64,000 nt of DNA, from the NCBI RefSeq assembly GCF_900129655.1, contig NZ_FQWK01000004.1, forward strand, positions 480,068 to 544,067. Direction: 5' to 3'. The translations under genes and the position numbers were made by a program. The stretch is from Bacteroides clarus YIT 12056 (GTDB lineage Bacteria; Bacteroidota; Bacteroidia; Bacteroidales; Bacteroidaceae). Of this stretch, positions 1-8,619 are shown one piece after another. The notes beneath the pieces were generated by a model. It made no database searches, was not told the origin of the DNA, and saw only the letters and a list, made by a program, of their open reading frames with translations. Each line of letters begins with the position of its first letter. The stretch's first letter is position 1.

Positions 1-188
1 GTTGAGTATCTCCCGCCAAATCATGCGCTTATCCGGCGGAAACATATCTCTGATACCCGGGAAAGAGACTACTTTTGTATTGAAATTTAATTGAACCAAT
101 TAAGTCTTGTATTTGTTACCAATAATAAATATCTTTGTACACCAAGGTACACAAAACATTCTATAATCAACTTTATAACACAATACTT
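1..188. other. Left edge and upstream region of the antiporter gene
   Basis: No complete gene is visible. On the minus strand an ATG at 43-45 opens a frame that runs off the left edge and starts MFPPDKRMIWREILN. I do not recognise it, and it may or may not be the start of a real gene. The right part holds the promoter described for the antiporter gene. Confidence 0.4.
107..137 (+). promoter_or_regulatory. Bacteroides-type promoter of the antiporter gene
   Basis: TATCTTTG at 130-137 matches the Bacteroidales -7 consensus TAnnTTTG. A TTG at 107-109 lies 20 bp upstream as a -33 element. Transcription would start near 144, giving a leader of about 45 nt before the ATG at 189. Confidence 0.6.
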
Positions 189-1648
189 ATGTTATTTACA
201 GCCGAAAATATTCTACTCGTAGGTTCTATTTTACTTTTCGTCAGTATCATCGTAGGCAAGACAGGCTATCGCTTCGGAGTTCCCGCTTTGTTGCTTTTTC
301 TTGTGGTAGGTATGCTCTTCGGAAGCGACGGGCTCGGATTGCAGTTCCACAATGCCAAGCCAAAGAGGCGCAGTTCATCGGTATGGTAGCTTTAAGTATC
401 ATCCTGTTTTCGGGCGGTATGGACACCAAGTTCACCGAAATCAAGCCCATTCTCTCTCCCGGTATCGTATTGTCCACTTTCGGCGTACTGCTGACGGCAT
501 TGTTTACCGGATTATTCATATGGTGGCTGTCGGGCATGAGCTGGACCAATATTCATCTGCCGCTCATCACATCCCTGTTGCTCGCTTCTACCATGTCGTC
601 CACGGACTCGGCGTCGGTGTTCGCCATCCTGCGCTCGCAAAAGATGAATTTGAAACACAACCTGCGTCCTATGCTGGAGTTGGAAAGCGGTAGTAACGAC
701 CCGATGGCTTATATGCTGACTATCGTGCTGATTCAGTTTATCCAGTCTTCGGGAATGGGTGTTTCACAGATAGCCCTCTCCTTTGTGATACAGTTCATTG
801 TGGGTGCCGCCGCAGGTTATCTGTTGGGCAAACTGGCCATCCTTATGCTGAACAAGCTGAATATAGACAACCAGTCGCTTTATCCCATTCTGCTGCTGTC
901 GTTCGTGTTCTTCACATTCTCCATCACCGACCTGATGAAGGGCAACGGCTATCTGGCCGTTTACATTGCCGGCATGATGGTAGGAAACAACAAAATCATG
1001 TACCGCAAGGAGATTTACACGTTTATGGACGGACTGACATGGCTTTTCCAAATAATCATGTTCCTTTGTCTCGGCCTGCTGGTCAACCCGCACGAAATGC
1101 TCGAGGTGGCTTGCGTGGCATTGCTCATCGGCGTATTTATGATTGTGATAGGACGTCCTCTCAGCGTATTCCTCTGCCTGCTTCCATTCGGGAAACGCAT
1201 CAATATGAAATCCAAGTTCTTCGTTTCGTGGGTGGGACTGCGCGGTGCGGTTCCCATTATCTTCGCCACTTATCCGGTGGTAGCGGGTGTGCCCGGTGCG
1301 GACGTAATCTTCAATATCGTGTTCTTCATCACGATTCTGTCCCTCGTCATTCAAGGTACTACCGTTTCAAAAGTAGCGTGTATGCTGGGACTTTCCACCC
1401 CGATGGAAAAGACGGGTAATGACTTCGGAGTAGAACTGCCCGAAGATATCGATTCCGACTTGCGCGATGTTACCGTCACTCAAGAGATACTCGATGCGAA
1501 AGGTGATACGCTCAAAGATATGAACCTGCCTCAGGGAACTCTTGTGATGATAGTGAAGCGCGGCAACGAATACCTGATACCCAACGGCAGTCTGAAACTT
1601 CATGTGGGAGACAAGCTGCTGCTTATTTCTGAAAAGACCAAAGAATAG
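189..1648 (+). pseudogene. K+/H+ (NhaP2/CvrA-type) antiporter, frameshifted by a 5-bp duplication
   Basis: This inner-membrane CPA1-type cation/proton antiporter is split between two frames. The first frame runs from the ATG at 189 ([17 protein letters not shown]) to a stop at 387-389. The second covers the rest and ends at 1648. The break lies at 354-363, where GCCAA occurs twice in tandem. Removing one copy gives [10 protein letters not shown] and a single protein of 484 residues, a normal length for the family. The rest is intact: about a dozen hydrophobic segments, then a soluble RCK_C/TrkA-C domain over the last 70 or so residues (from about LPEDIDSDLRDVTV) that usually binds a regulatory ligand. 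Family knowledge suggests K+ or Na+ efflux in exchange for protons. Either the gene is inactivated, or the duplication is an assembly error. Confidence 0.8.
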
Positions 1649-1691
1649 GAAATAAGGGAGAGTGTTCTCCCATGAAAAAAACTTCAAAGCA

Positions 1692-1723
1692 TTTGCTTTG
1701 CATCACTATAAGCCCTATATTTG
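1692..1723 (+). promoter_or_regulatory. Promoter of the acyl-CoA ligase gene
   Basis: TTTG at 1692-1695 and TATATTTG at 1716-1723 are separated by 20 bp, a full match to the Bacteroidales -33/-7 pattern. The coding start lies 33 bp beyond the -7 box. Confidence 0.7.
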
Positions 1724-1755
1724 CGCAGTTTTAACTAAAGTGTGCAAATATACGC

Positions 1756-3423
1756 ATGGAACAAGAACAACGGTTCATTGACTATATCGAACAAAGCATC
1801 GTACAAAACTGGGACAGAAATGCCCTGACAGACTACAAAGGAATAACTCTACAATATAAAGATGTTGCCCGTAAAATTGCAAAATTTCATATCGTATTGG
1901 AAAGCGCCGGTATTCAGCCCGGTGATAAAATAGCCGTATGTGGTCGTAACAGCGCTCATTGGGCGGTCTGTTTTCTGGCAACAGTGACTTATGGTGCCGT
2001 AATTGTTCCTATTCTTCACGAGTTCAAGGCAGACAATATACACAATATCGTCAACCACTCCGAAGCCAAGCTCCTTTTTGTCGGCGACCAGGCTTGGGAG
2101 AACTTGAACGAAGAAGCCATGCCGCTGCTTATGGGAGTCGTCCTGCTGACAGACTTCACTCCGGTCGTCTGCCGGGATGAACGGCTCATGGAAGCGTTCG
2201 AGCATCGAAACGCCATCTACGGCTCACGTTATCCCAAGAACTTCCGTCCCGAACATATCTGCTACCGCAAGGAACAGTCGCCCGAAGAGTTGGCGGTCAT
2301 CAATTATACATCCGGCACCACAGGCTATTCCAAAGGCGTAATGCTGCCCTACCGCAGTTTATGGTCCAACATAGCCTACTGCCACGAGATGTTGCCCGTA
2401 CGTCCCGGCGACCATATCGTATCCATGCTCCCTTTGGGACACGTTTTCGGTATGGTATACGATTTCCTTTACGGCTTCTCGGCAGGCGCGCACCTCTACT
2501 TTCTTACCCGTATGCCGTCGCCAAAGATTATCGCACAGTCATTCTCCGAAATCAAGCCGCGCGTCATATCCTGTGTACCGCTCATCGTAGAGAAGATTAT
2601 CAAGAAAAATATCCTGCCTCTTATAGACAACAAAATCGGTAAACTATTGCTGCGGATGCCTATTGTCAATGACAAGATAAAGGCCGATATGCGCAAGAAA
2701 GCAATGGATGTTTTCGGTGGTAACTTCGATGAAATCATTATCGGTGGCGCGCCTTTCAATGCCGATGTGGAACGTTTCCTCAAACAGATAGGATTCCCCT
2801 ATACCATTGCCTACGGTATGACGGAATGTGGTCCTATCATCTGCTCCAGCCGTTGGGAAACCCTGAAACTCGCTTCTTGCGGAAAAGCCACCACCCGTAT
2901 GGAAGTAAAGATAGACTCTCCCGACCCTCAGCACGTAGCGGGCGAAATTATCTGCCGGGGAACCAACCTTATGCTGGGCTATTACAAGAATGCAGAAGCC
3001 ACTTCTCAAATAATAGACGTCAACGGCTGGCTGCACACAGGCGACCTTGCCACGATGGATGCCGACGGCTATGTCACCGTACGCGGACGCAGTAAGAATA
3101 TGCTTCTCACTTCCAGCGGACAGAACATTTATCCCGAAGAGATAGAAAGCAAACTGAACAATATGCCATACGTATCAGAGTCATTGATTGTATTGCAGCA
3201 CGACAAACTCGTAGCCCTGATATATCCCGACTTTGACGACGCCTTTGCCCATGGCTTGCAGCAAGCCGATATAGAGAAAGCAATGGAAGCCAACCGGAAT
3301 GAGTTGAACCAACTGCTGCCGGCATATTGCCAGATTACTAAAGTGAAAATACACTTTGAGGAATTTGAAAAGACAGCCAAAAAGAGCATCAAACGCTTCA
3401 TGTATCAGGAAGCCAAAGGCTGA
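1756..3423 (+). CDS. AMP-forming acyl-CoA ligase (long-chain fatty acid CoA ligase family)
   Basis: This is a member of the ANL superfamily (adenylate-forming enzymes), expected to activate a carboxylic acid with ATP to an acyl-adenylate and then form the CoA thioester. The 555 residues contain the phosphate-binding motif YTSGTTGYSKG at about residue 184, the YGMTECGP motif at about 352, the HTGDLA motif at about 427 and a lysine-rich C-terminus (KKSIKRFM) that holds the usual catalytic lysine. There is no signal peptide, so it is cytoplasmic or membrane-associated. It stands alone behind its own promoter. The substrate cannot be read from the sequence; medium or long-chain fatty acids are most likely from the overall resemblance to FadD-type enzymes. 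Confidence 0.88.
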   Translation: MEQEQRFIDYIEQSIVQNWDRNALTDYKGITLQYKDVARKIAKFHIVLESAGIQPGDKIAVCGRNSAHWAVCFLATVTYGAVIVPILHEFKADNIHNIVNHSEAKLLFVGDQAWENLNEEAMPLLMGVVLLTDFTPVVCRDERLMEAFEHRNAIYGSRYPKNFRPEHICYRKEQSPEELAVINYTSGTTGYSKGVMLPYRSLWSNIAYCHEMLPVRPGDHIVSMLPLGHVFGMVYDFLYGFSAGAHLYFLTRMPSPKIIAQSFSEIKPRVISCVPLIVEKIIKKNILPLIDNKIGKLLLRMPIVNDKIKADMRKKAMDVFGGNFDEIIIGGAPFNADVERFLKQIGFPYTIAYGMTECGPIICSSRWETLKLASCGKATTRMEVKIDSPDPQHVAGEIICRGTNLMLGYYKNAEATSQIIDVNGWLHTGDLATMDADGYVTVRGRSKNMLLTSSGQNIYPEEIESKLNNMPYVSESLIVLQHDKLVALIYPDFDDAFAHGLQQADIEKAMEANRNELNQLLPAYCQITKVKIHFEEFEKTAKKSIKRFMYQEAKG

Positions 3424-3498
3424 AATCCTTAAAAAACATATAGCAAGAAGTATGATTTTATAAGAAGTGTTATAAAACATGCTTTTTTTCTTGGATAA

Positions 3499-3597
3499 TT
3501 TGCAGATTTCCCAATTGTCCGTATCTTTGCAATGTGTTTTTCATAGTATTAGATTTAAGGTTAACAAAGGTTGGAGTACAGCGGTACTCCTTTTTTT
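3499..3597 (+). ncRNA. Candidate short transcript: strong promoter followed by a terminator
   Basis: TTTG at 3499-3502 and TATCTTTG at 3522-3529 (19 bp apart) form a very good promoter. About 40 bp past the expected start, a perfect 7-bp stem (GGAGTAC/GTACTCC, loop AGCG, 3573-3590) is followed by seven T residues (3591-3597). This would give an RNA of about 60 nt without a convincing reading frame. It is either a small RNA or an attenuated leader of the fusion gene that starts at 3707. Confidence 0.5.
3573..3597 (+). terminator. Intrinsic terminator upstream of the fusion gene
   Basis: A 7-bp perfect stem with a 4-nt loop is followed directly by T7. It lies between a promoter and the coding region at 3707, so it may act as an attenuator. 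A second weaker box, TATCTTTA at 3682-3689, could supply a promoter downstream of it. Confidence 0.7.
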
Positions 3598-3706
3598 ATG
3601 CCCGTACATTTCAGCACCCCTGTTTTCCCTTCGCGTCATTGCATTTTCATATGCCGGAAATGAAAATCCCGGAATATTAATTATCTTTACGGAAAAATAG
3701 AAGGAA

Positions 3707-5455
3707 ATGGATATAGATACATTTATCAACAATTACCGGGAAGCATTCGGACAGCAAACCGAACTTCCCATCGCTTTCTGGTACTCCGACCGGCCGGAAG
3801 CTCCGACAGAGAAAGTAAGCGGATGCTTCTTTAAAAGCATGGCGCAGGTCAGGAGCGGAAAGACAATCAGCCTCAACGCGGAAACAATAGGCTGCGGTGG
3901 CGGCAAGTTTTACACAGGATTTACAGATATGCCGGAGCATGTACCCGGCTTCGTTTCCTTGAAAGAGAAGTACAAGAAAACGCCTGAAATGGTTGTCGAC
4001 TTCATACAGGAGATACAAGTGCCTAAAGCCGAAAAAGCCTGGCTGCACTTTACACGAATCGATAATCTGGTGTCTTTCGACAAAGCGGAAGGCATACTGT
4101 TCCTTGCAACTCCCGACGTATTAGCCGGATTGACCACGTGGGCGTTTTTCGACAGTAACGCATTCGACATGGTTTCTGCACCATTCGGTTCCGGCTGTTG
4201 CTCTGTTGTGACGCAAACGGTTCTTGAAAATCGGAAGCAGGGCAAAAGGACGTTTATAGGATTCTTCGATCCGTCTGTCCGTCCTTATTTTGAGGCGGAT
4301 TTACTAAGCTTTACCATACCTATGTCCCGATTCAAGGAAATGTATCACACCATGCGCGAAAGCTGCCTGTTCGATACACGCGCCTGGGACAAAATCAAAG
4401 ATAGAATACAAAACGCACGGAAAGAAACAACGCCTTTCAATCATTTAAATATATCCTTCGAAATTCGTCCGGACATTTCATTGCGTGAGGTGACGATAGA
4501 GGACGCCACCGCCATATATCATGCCATTGATACCCATCGCGACTATATGCGCACTTGGCTACCGTTTGTCGACAACCTGAAATCCGCGGCCGATGAGGAA
4601 AGTTTTTTGAAAGGAGTTCTCTCCGTCCCTGCCGACAGCTACGAACCGATATTCGGCATCTGGAATAAACAAAATGAAATTTGCGGACTGGTAGGTTTCC
4701 ATTTCTCCGACTTCGCCAATCATCGTACGGAAATCGGCTATTGGTTATTGCCCGAATATCAACATCAAGGAATTATGACCGCCTGTGTTCGCCGTCTGTG
4801 CCAATGGGCGGTCGAAGCCAAAGATATAAAACGCATACAAATCCGTTGCGCCACAGGCAATACCGCAAGTAACGGCATTCCCGTCCGGCTTGGTTTCCGT
4901 CTGGAAGGAACGGAACGTGCCGGAGAATTGTTGGCTTCGGGAGAGTATGCGGATATACATGTATATAGCATTTTGAAAGAAGAACTTATGGAACAACAAA
5001 TTCAACTCAACGAGCACAACAAACAGGAATACCCGCCCATGCACACCACCGAACATATCGTTAATCAGACAATGATTAGATTATTCGGTTGCGGCCGCTC
5101 TGTCTCCGCTCATATAGAGCGTAAGAAAAGCAAATTGGATTATCGATTGAACGCCTGCCCTACGGAAGAGCAAATAAAGAGCCTGGAAGAAGCGGTTAAT
5201 GAAGTGATAGCACGGCACCTGCCCGTCACTACCGAATTCATCACTCAGGAAGAAGCTAAGGGCAGGTTCGATTTGGAACGGTTACCGGAAGATGCTTCGG
5301 AAACCGTACGTGTAGTAAAAGTCGGTGATTATGACGAATGCCTTTGTATCGGTACACATGTTGCCAATACTTCCGAGATAGGAACTTTCAAAATTATCAG
5401 CCACGACTGGGATGAAGAAAGCAAGCGTTGGCGGATGCGTTTTAAATTAGTATAA
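3707..5455 (+). CDS. Three-domain fusion: DUF169, GNAT acetyltransferase, AlaX-like tRNA-editing domain
   Basis: One continuous 582-residue frame joins three units normally found apart. Residues 1 to about 240 resemble DUF169 (COG2043), of unknown function, with conserved cysteines in CGGGKFYTG and FGSGCCS. Residues about 245 to 427 are a RimJ/RimL-type GNAT domain (LREVTIEDA, IGYWLLPEYQHQGIM, RLGFRLEG), which would transfer an acetyl group from acetyl-CoA to an amine. Residues 428 to 582 look like the editing domain of alanyl-tRNA synthetase/AlaX, with zinc-ligand motifs HTTEH and CIGTH; such domains hydrolyse mischarged aminoacyl-tRNA. An internal ATG at 4988, with AAAGAAG upstream, could also yield the last domain alone. 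The gene stands alone. The domain assignments are solid for GNAT and AlaX and fair for DUF169. The joint role is unknown. Confidence 0.8.
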   Translation: MDIDTFINNYREAFGQQTELPIAFWYSDRPEAPTEKVSGCFFKSMAQVRSGKTISLNAETIGCGGGKFYTGFTDMPEHVPGFVSLKEKYKKTPEMVVDFIQEIQVPKAEKAWLHFTRIDNLVSFDKAEGILFLATPDVLAGLTTWAFFDSNAFDMVSAPFGSGCCSVVTQTVLENRKQGKRTFIGFFDPSVRPYFEADLLSFTIPMSRFKEMYHTMRESCLFDTRAWDKIKDRIQNARKETTPFNHLNISFEIRPDISLREVTIEDATAIYHAIDTHRDYMRTWLPFVDNLKSAADEESFLKGVLSVPADSYEPIFGIWNKQNEICGLVGFHFSDFANHRTEIGYWLLPEYQHQGIMTACVRRLCQWAVEAKDIKRIQIRCATGNTASNGIPVRLGFRLEGTERAGELLASGEYADIHVYSILKEELMEQQIQLNEHNKQEYPPMHTTEHIVNQTMIRLFGCGRSVSAHIERKKSKLDYRLNACPTEEQIKSLEEAVNEVIARHLPVTTEFITQEEAKGRFDLERLPEDASETVRVVKVGDYDECLCIGTHVANTSEIGTFKIISHDWDEESKRWRMRFKLV

Positions 5456-5524
5456 AAATCAATCAATTTTAAATAAAAAGATAGCAATATTGGCATTATA
5501 CAAGTAAAATAGTCAGCTATTCAA

Positions 5525-5537
5525 TGACAAATAGTCA
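5525..5537. promoter_or_regulatory. Possible activator site upstream of the sigma-54 promoter
   Basis: TGAC-N5-GTCA at 5525-5537 is an inverted repeat, and AAATAGTCA occurs at 5507-5515 and again at 5529-5537, 22 bp apart. The position just upstream of the -24/-12 element fits an enhancer-binding protein, but this is inferred from position only. Confidence 0.3.
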
Positions 5538-5558
5538 ATAAAGTCAGTATAAGCTTGC

Positions 5559-5575
5559 TGGCATGAGGTTTGCAA
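5559..5575 (+). promoter_or_regulatory. Sigma-54 (-24/-12) promoter of hsp20
   Basis: TGGCATG at 5559-5565, four bases, then TTGCA at 5570-5574 puts GG and GC exactly 10 bp apart, which is the RpoN consensus. Transcription would start near 5586, leaving a leader of about 110 nt before the coding start. No TAnnTTTG box is evident in this gap. Confidence 0.65.
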
Positions 5576-5696
5576 TATAGTAGGTGAACGACGGTTCAAG
5601 ACGTAAATAATGAAAGCCGAAAGACGGACATTGAAAAGCGCTGAGAACCGAAGTTCGGAATAAACCGAATGTATAACTTTTAAAAGATAGGAGACT

Positions 5697-6146
5697 ATGA
5701 TTATGATGCCTGTAAGAAGAACTCAGAATTGGTTACCAAGTATCTTTAACGATTTCTTTGATAACGATTGGATGGTAAAAGCCAATGCAACCGCTCCAGC
5801 CATCAATGTTTTTGAAACGGAAAAAGAATACAAAGTAGAGTTGGCCGCTCCCGGAATGACAAAAGAAGACTTCAACGTACATATCGATGAAGAAAACAAT
5901 CTGGTCATCAGCATGGAGAAGAAAACGGAAAACAGGGAAGAGAGCAATAAAGATGAAAAGAAAGAAGGTCGCTATCTGCGTCGCGAGTTCTCATACTCCA
6001 AATTCCAACAGACAATGATCCTTCCGGACGACGTCGACAAAGAGAAGATTTCCGCTCAAGTGGAAAACGGTGTGTTGAATATCAATCTGCCGAAATTCAC
6101 CGAGCAGGAAAAGGAAAAAACTAAAAAATTCATTGACGTAAAATAA
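5697..6146 (+). CDS. Small heat shock protein, Hsp20/alpha-crystallin family
   Basis: An ATP-independent holdase chaperone that binds unfolding proteins in the cytoplasm. It has 149 residues, typical of the family. A short N-terminal arm (LPSIFNDFFDNDW) precedes the alpha-crystallin domain, which opens with PAINVFETEKEYKVELAAPGM and closes with the signature VENGVLNINLPK. A charged lysine/glutamate tail follows. AGGAG at 5689-5693 lies 3 bp before the ATG at 5697 and 9 bp before a second ATG at 5703, so the true start may be two codons later. The upstream region carries a sigma-54-type promoter, suggesting stress-dependent activation, and a strong hairpin ends the unit. Confidence 0.93.
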   Translation: MIMMPVRRTQNWLPSIFNDFFDNDWMVKANATAPAINVFETEKEYKVELAAPGMTKEDFNVHIDEENNLVISMEKKTENREESNKDEKKEGRYLRREFSYSKFQQTMILPDDVDKEKISAQVENGVLNINLPKFTEQEKEKTKKFIDVK

Positions 6147-6164
6147 AGTAATCGGTAATTAGAG

Positions 6165-6198
6165 AATGCCCCGGTGCAAATCTTTGCATCGGGGCATT
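6165..6198. terminator. Bidirectional terminator between hsp20 and the acyltransferase
   Basis: A 16-bp inverted repeat (6165-6180 with 6183-6198, one mismatch) lies 19 bp past the hsp20 stop, between two convergent genes. It can serve both strands. Confidence 0.8.
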
Positions 6199-6221
6199 CA
6201 TGTATCGGAGCAGTATTTTGG

Positions 6222-7358
6222 CTATTTCTTTTTTCCTTTCAGAAAACGGTCTGTCAGCCATTTGCGCACAGGCTCATCATAGAGTTTCAAGCAGGCATAG
6301 GCAAGAATGAAAGCACTGATAAAGGTCAATATCATATAAGGAATACTCTCTACGATAGTTGCATTATGATTGCATACCCAAGCCGTATAAGTATATACCA
6401 ACGGGAAATGTGTTATGTATACCGGATACGAAATATCTCCCAGGAATTTGCATATAGCGGTAGAGCGTTTACCGGTCACTTTGCCACCCGCTCCCATAGA
6501 AACAATCACAGGAAAAATAAAAAGAATACAGCAAGCTTCATAAAGCCCGTTCATCCAGAAGTGATTTTCACCGCCCAAACGGGGGAAAGCCATAACTATC
6601 ACAATCATCAGACTGCACCACCAGAACGCCCGCTTTTTAATATGAACCAACCATCCTAAACGGGATAACAGCAATCCGCCAAAGAAAGGATACATCAGCC
6701 GGACAAGCCCTACATATTGCTGCTCCCAGTTCAATGCCCAGCCACCGACAATATCTCCCGTAGGTGCAGTTAGGCAACGGTGCACCGTAAAACATCCGGC
6801 CACCAAAACCAAAACGGACAAAGCTGTTTTATTGAACTTGCGGATGAACAGCGCATAAAGAATATTACCTATATATTCGTAATAGAGCGACCAGGCCGGT
6901 CCGTTCAACGGATGCATTTCCGTCCAACCGCGAATGTCCCACTTCAGAGGAAGCGGAAGCAAAGTACATCCCAACAGCATCACCAATAACATGGTTCCGA
7001 CCGATGTGTTCTGAATAGCCGGAAAACATGGTGACTCCTGAAAATAGAAGAATACCGCACCTATAATGCTTCCCACTATAACCATAGGATGCAAACGAAT
7101 TATACGCCGCTTGAAGAAAGTACCGACACTCATCCGATTCCAACGGTCGTCATAAGCATAACCGATAACAAAACCGGAAAGCATAAAGAAAAAATCCACC
7201 GCCAAATAACCGTGATTGATAAGTTGCTCCAAATGACTGCCGCCGGAATGTGCTTCCAACAAATGGAAAGCGACAACCATTACAGAAGCTACACCACGAA
7301 GCCCGTCAAGAATTTCATAATGCGGCTTTGAAGCAAGGTAAGAGTTTTGTGTGTCCAT
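6222..7358 (-). CDS. Membrane acyltransferase, acyltransferase-3 (OafA-like) family
   Basis: This 378-residue polytopic membrane protein probably transfers an acyl group, often acetyl, to a surface sugar or other exported molecule. The family hallmark at the N-terminus is clear: a soluble start, then ILDGLRGVASVMVVAFHLLE, with the expected histidine in the first membrane segment, followed by DFFFMLSGFVIGYAY and FFKRRIIRLHPM. About ten hydrophobic segments follow, ending with a short basic tail. It is a single gene, convergent with hsp20. The sequence does not reveal the acceptor. A TACCTTTG -7 box lies just upstream on the same strand. Confidence 0.87.
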   Translation of the reverse strand: MDTQNSYLASKPHYEILDGLRGVASVMVVAFHLLEAHSGGSHLEQLINHGYLAVDFFFMLSGFVIGYAYDDRWNRMSVGTFFKRRIIRLHPMVIVGSIIGAVFFYFQESPCFPAIQNTSVGTMLLVMLLGCTLLPLPLKWDIRGWTEMHPLNGPAWSLYYEYIGNILYALFIRKFNKTALSVLVLVAGCFTVHRCLTAPTGDIVGGWALNWEQQYVGLVRLMYPFFGGLLLSRLGWLVHIKKRAFWWCSLMIVIVMAFPRLGGENHFWMNGLYEACCILFIFPVIVSMGAGGKVTGKRSTAICKFLGDISYPVYITHFPLVYTYTAWVCNHNATIVESIPYMILTFISAFILAYACLKLYDEPVRKWLTDRFLKGKKK

Positions 7359-7388
7359 TTTGGTATAAGATGTTTATTAATTCGCGTG

Positions 7389-7396
7389 CAAAGGTA
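7389..7396 (-). promoter_or_regulatory. -7 box for the acyltransferase gene
   Basis: On the minus strand this reads TACCTTTG, matching TAnnTTTG, 31 bp before the start codon. No clear -33 element is seen. Confidence 0.45.
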
Positions 7397-7436
7397 ATAA
7401 AAAAGGTCATAGGAATAATAAGGCGGCATCCCCTTT

Positions 7437-8552
7437 TCAATTGCTTTTTCTGTAACTTTTTACCGCCCAGATATTGGCTACTGCGGCAAAAGCAAGCAAA
7501 GCCCCCAGTTGAGGAAGCAACTCGGCGAAACCACCGCCGCGAAGGTATATCGTACGCATTACTTCTACAAAATACCTTAACGGATTGATACGGGTAATCC
7601 ATTGCGCCCATTCGGGCATACTATGAATAGAAGTAAAAAGACCGCTCATTAAAATAAGTACGAGCATAAAAAACCACATGACAAACATGGCTTGCTGCAG
7701 CGTTGACGAATGATTGGATATAACCAGGCCAAAACCGGAAACCACCGGAAGAAATATCAGTGCGAAACCGTAGATTGTGAGAAAATGCCCGGCAGGCAAA
7801 ATTCCATAAAGCAACCAGGCAAGGACAAAACAAATGGTAAGCACCACAAATCCTATCAACCAATAAGGTATCAACTTGGCAGCGATAAACGTGAATTTAT
7901 TGACCGGTGTCACATTGATTTGTTCAATAGTCCCCGCTTCTTTCTCTCCCACTACATTGAGGGCGGGAAGAAAACCACAAATCAATGTCAGTAACATAAC
8001 CATAAGTGCAGGAATCATGAAAAGCTTATAGTTCAGAGTGGGGTTATAGAGATTCAAGGTAGAGATGCCGATACGGGGAAGCGGTTTTCCCGCTAATGTT
8101 CTAACAGGTGTTTCCGACCTTAATTCACGGGCATAATCACTGATGATAGAAGACAGATAAGAGCCGCCCAAACTTCCTTTTGTTCCGTTTACAGCATTGG
8201 CTGCGACAAGTAAACGAGGCGCTTTACCGTTTATCCAATCTTTTTCAAAATCATGGGGAATCTCCAAAATGACATCTGCCGTACCTTTTTCAACACCCAG
8301 CAAAGCCTCATCATAAGTATCGGGAAGCGCTGTCAGACGAAAATAGGTGGAAGCGCCGATCTTATCTACCAAACGGCGTGACACAACACTATGGTCATTA
8401 TCCACAATATTCAGATTGATATTCTTTATCTCCAAGTTGGCAGCCCAAGGCATCAATATCATAATCATACATGGGAATATGAAAATCAGCTTTGGCAAGA
8501 ATGAGTTGCGAAACAGCTGCTTGAATTCTTTTTCTATCAGATATTTAATCAT
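7437..8552 (-). CDS. ABC-2 type exporter permease (YbhR/YhiH-like), second of a pair
   Basis: A 371-residue inner-membrane half of an export ABC transporter. One membrane segment near the N-terminus (LPKLIFIFPCMIMILMPW) is followed by a long extracytoplasmic region of about 150 residues, then five further membrane segments (for example LFMIPALMVMLLTLICGFLPA). The EKEAGTIEQINVTPV loop before the second segment is the family's conserved motif that contacts the ATPase. It is the last gene of the minus-strand tolC-hlyD-ATPase-permease-permease operon and lies 67 bp after its paralogue. The two permeases presumably form a heterodimer. The exported substrate is unknown; hydrophobic drugs are a common guess for this layout. 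Confidence 0.88.
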   Translation of the reverse strand: MIKYLIEKEFKQLFRNSFLPKLIFIFPCMIMILMPWAANLEIKNINLNIVDNDHSVVSRRLVDKIGASTYFRLTALPDTYDEALLGVEKGTADVILEIPHDFEKDWINGKAPRLLVAANAVNGTKGSLGGSYLSSIISDYARELRSETPVRTLAGKPLPRIGISTLNLYNPTLNYKLFMIPALMVMLLTLICGFLPALNVVGEKEAGTIEQINVTPVNKFTFIAAKLIPYWLIGFVVLTICFVLAWLLYGILPAGHFLTIYGFALIFLPVVSGFGLVISNHSSTLQQAMFVMWFFMLVLILMSGLFTSIHSMPEWAQWITRINPLRYFVEVMRTIYLRGGGFAELLPQLGALLAFAAVANIWAVKSYRKSN

Positions 8553-8619
8553 AAGGATACTACTGTTTATACTCTACGGTCATGACACATCTTATATACT
8601 TAATACAATTGAAACGGCA

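Noticed and set aside
1..45. Start of a minus-strand gene (MFPPDKRMIWREILN...)
   Set aside because: Only 15 codons are visible, without a recognised family or clear promoter, so it is mentioned but not called as a gene.
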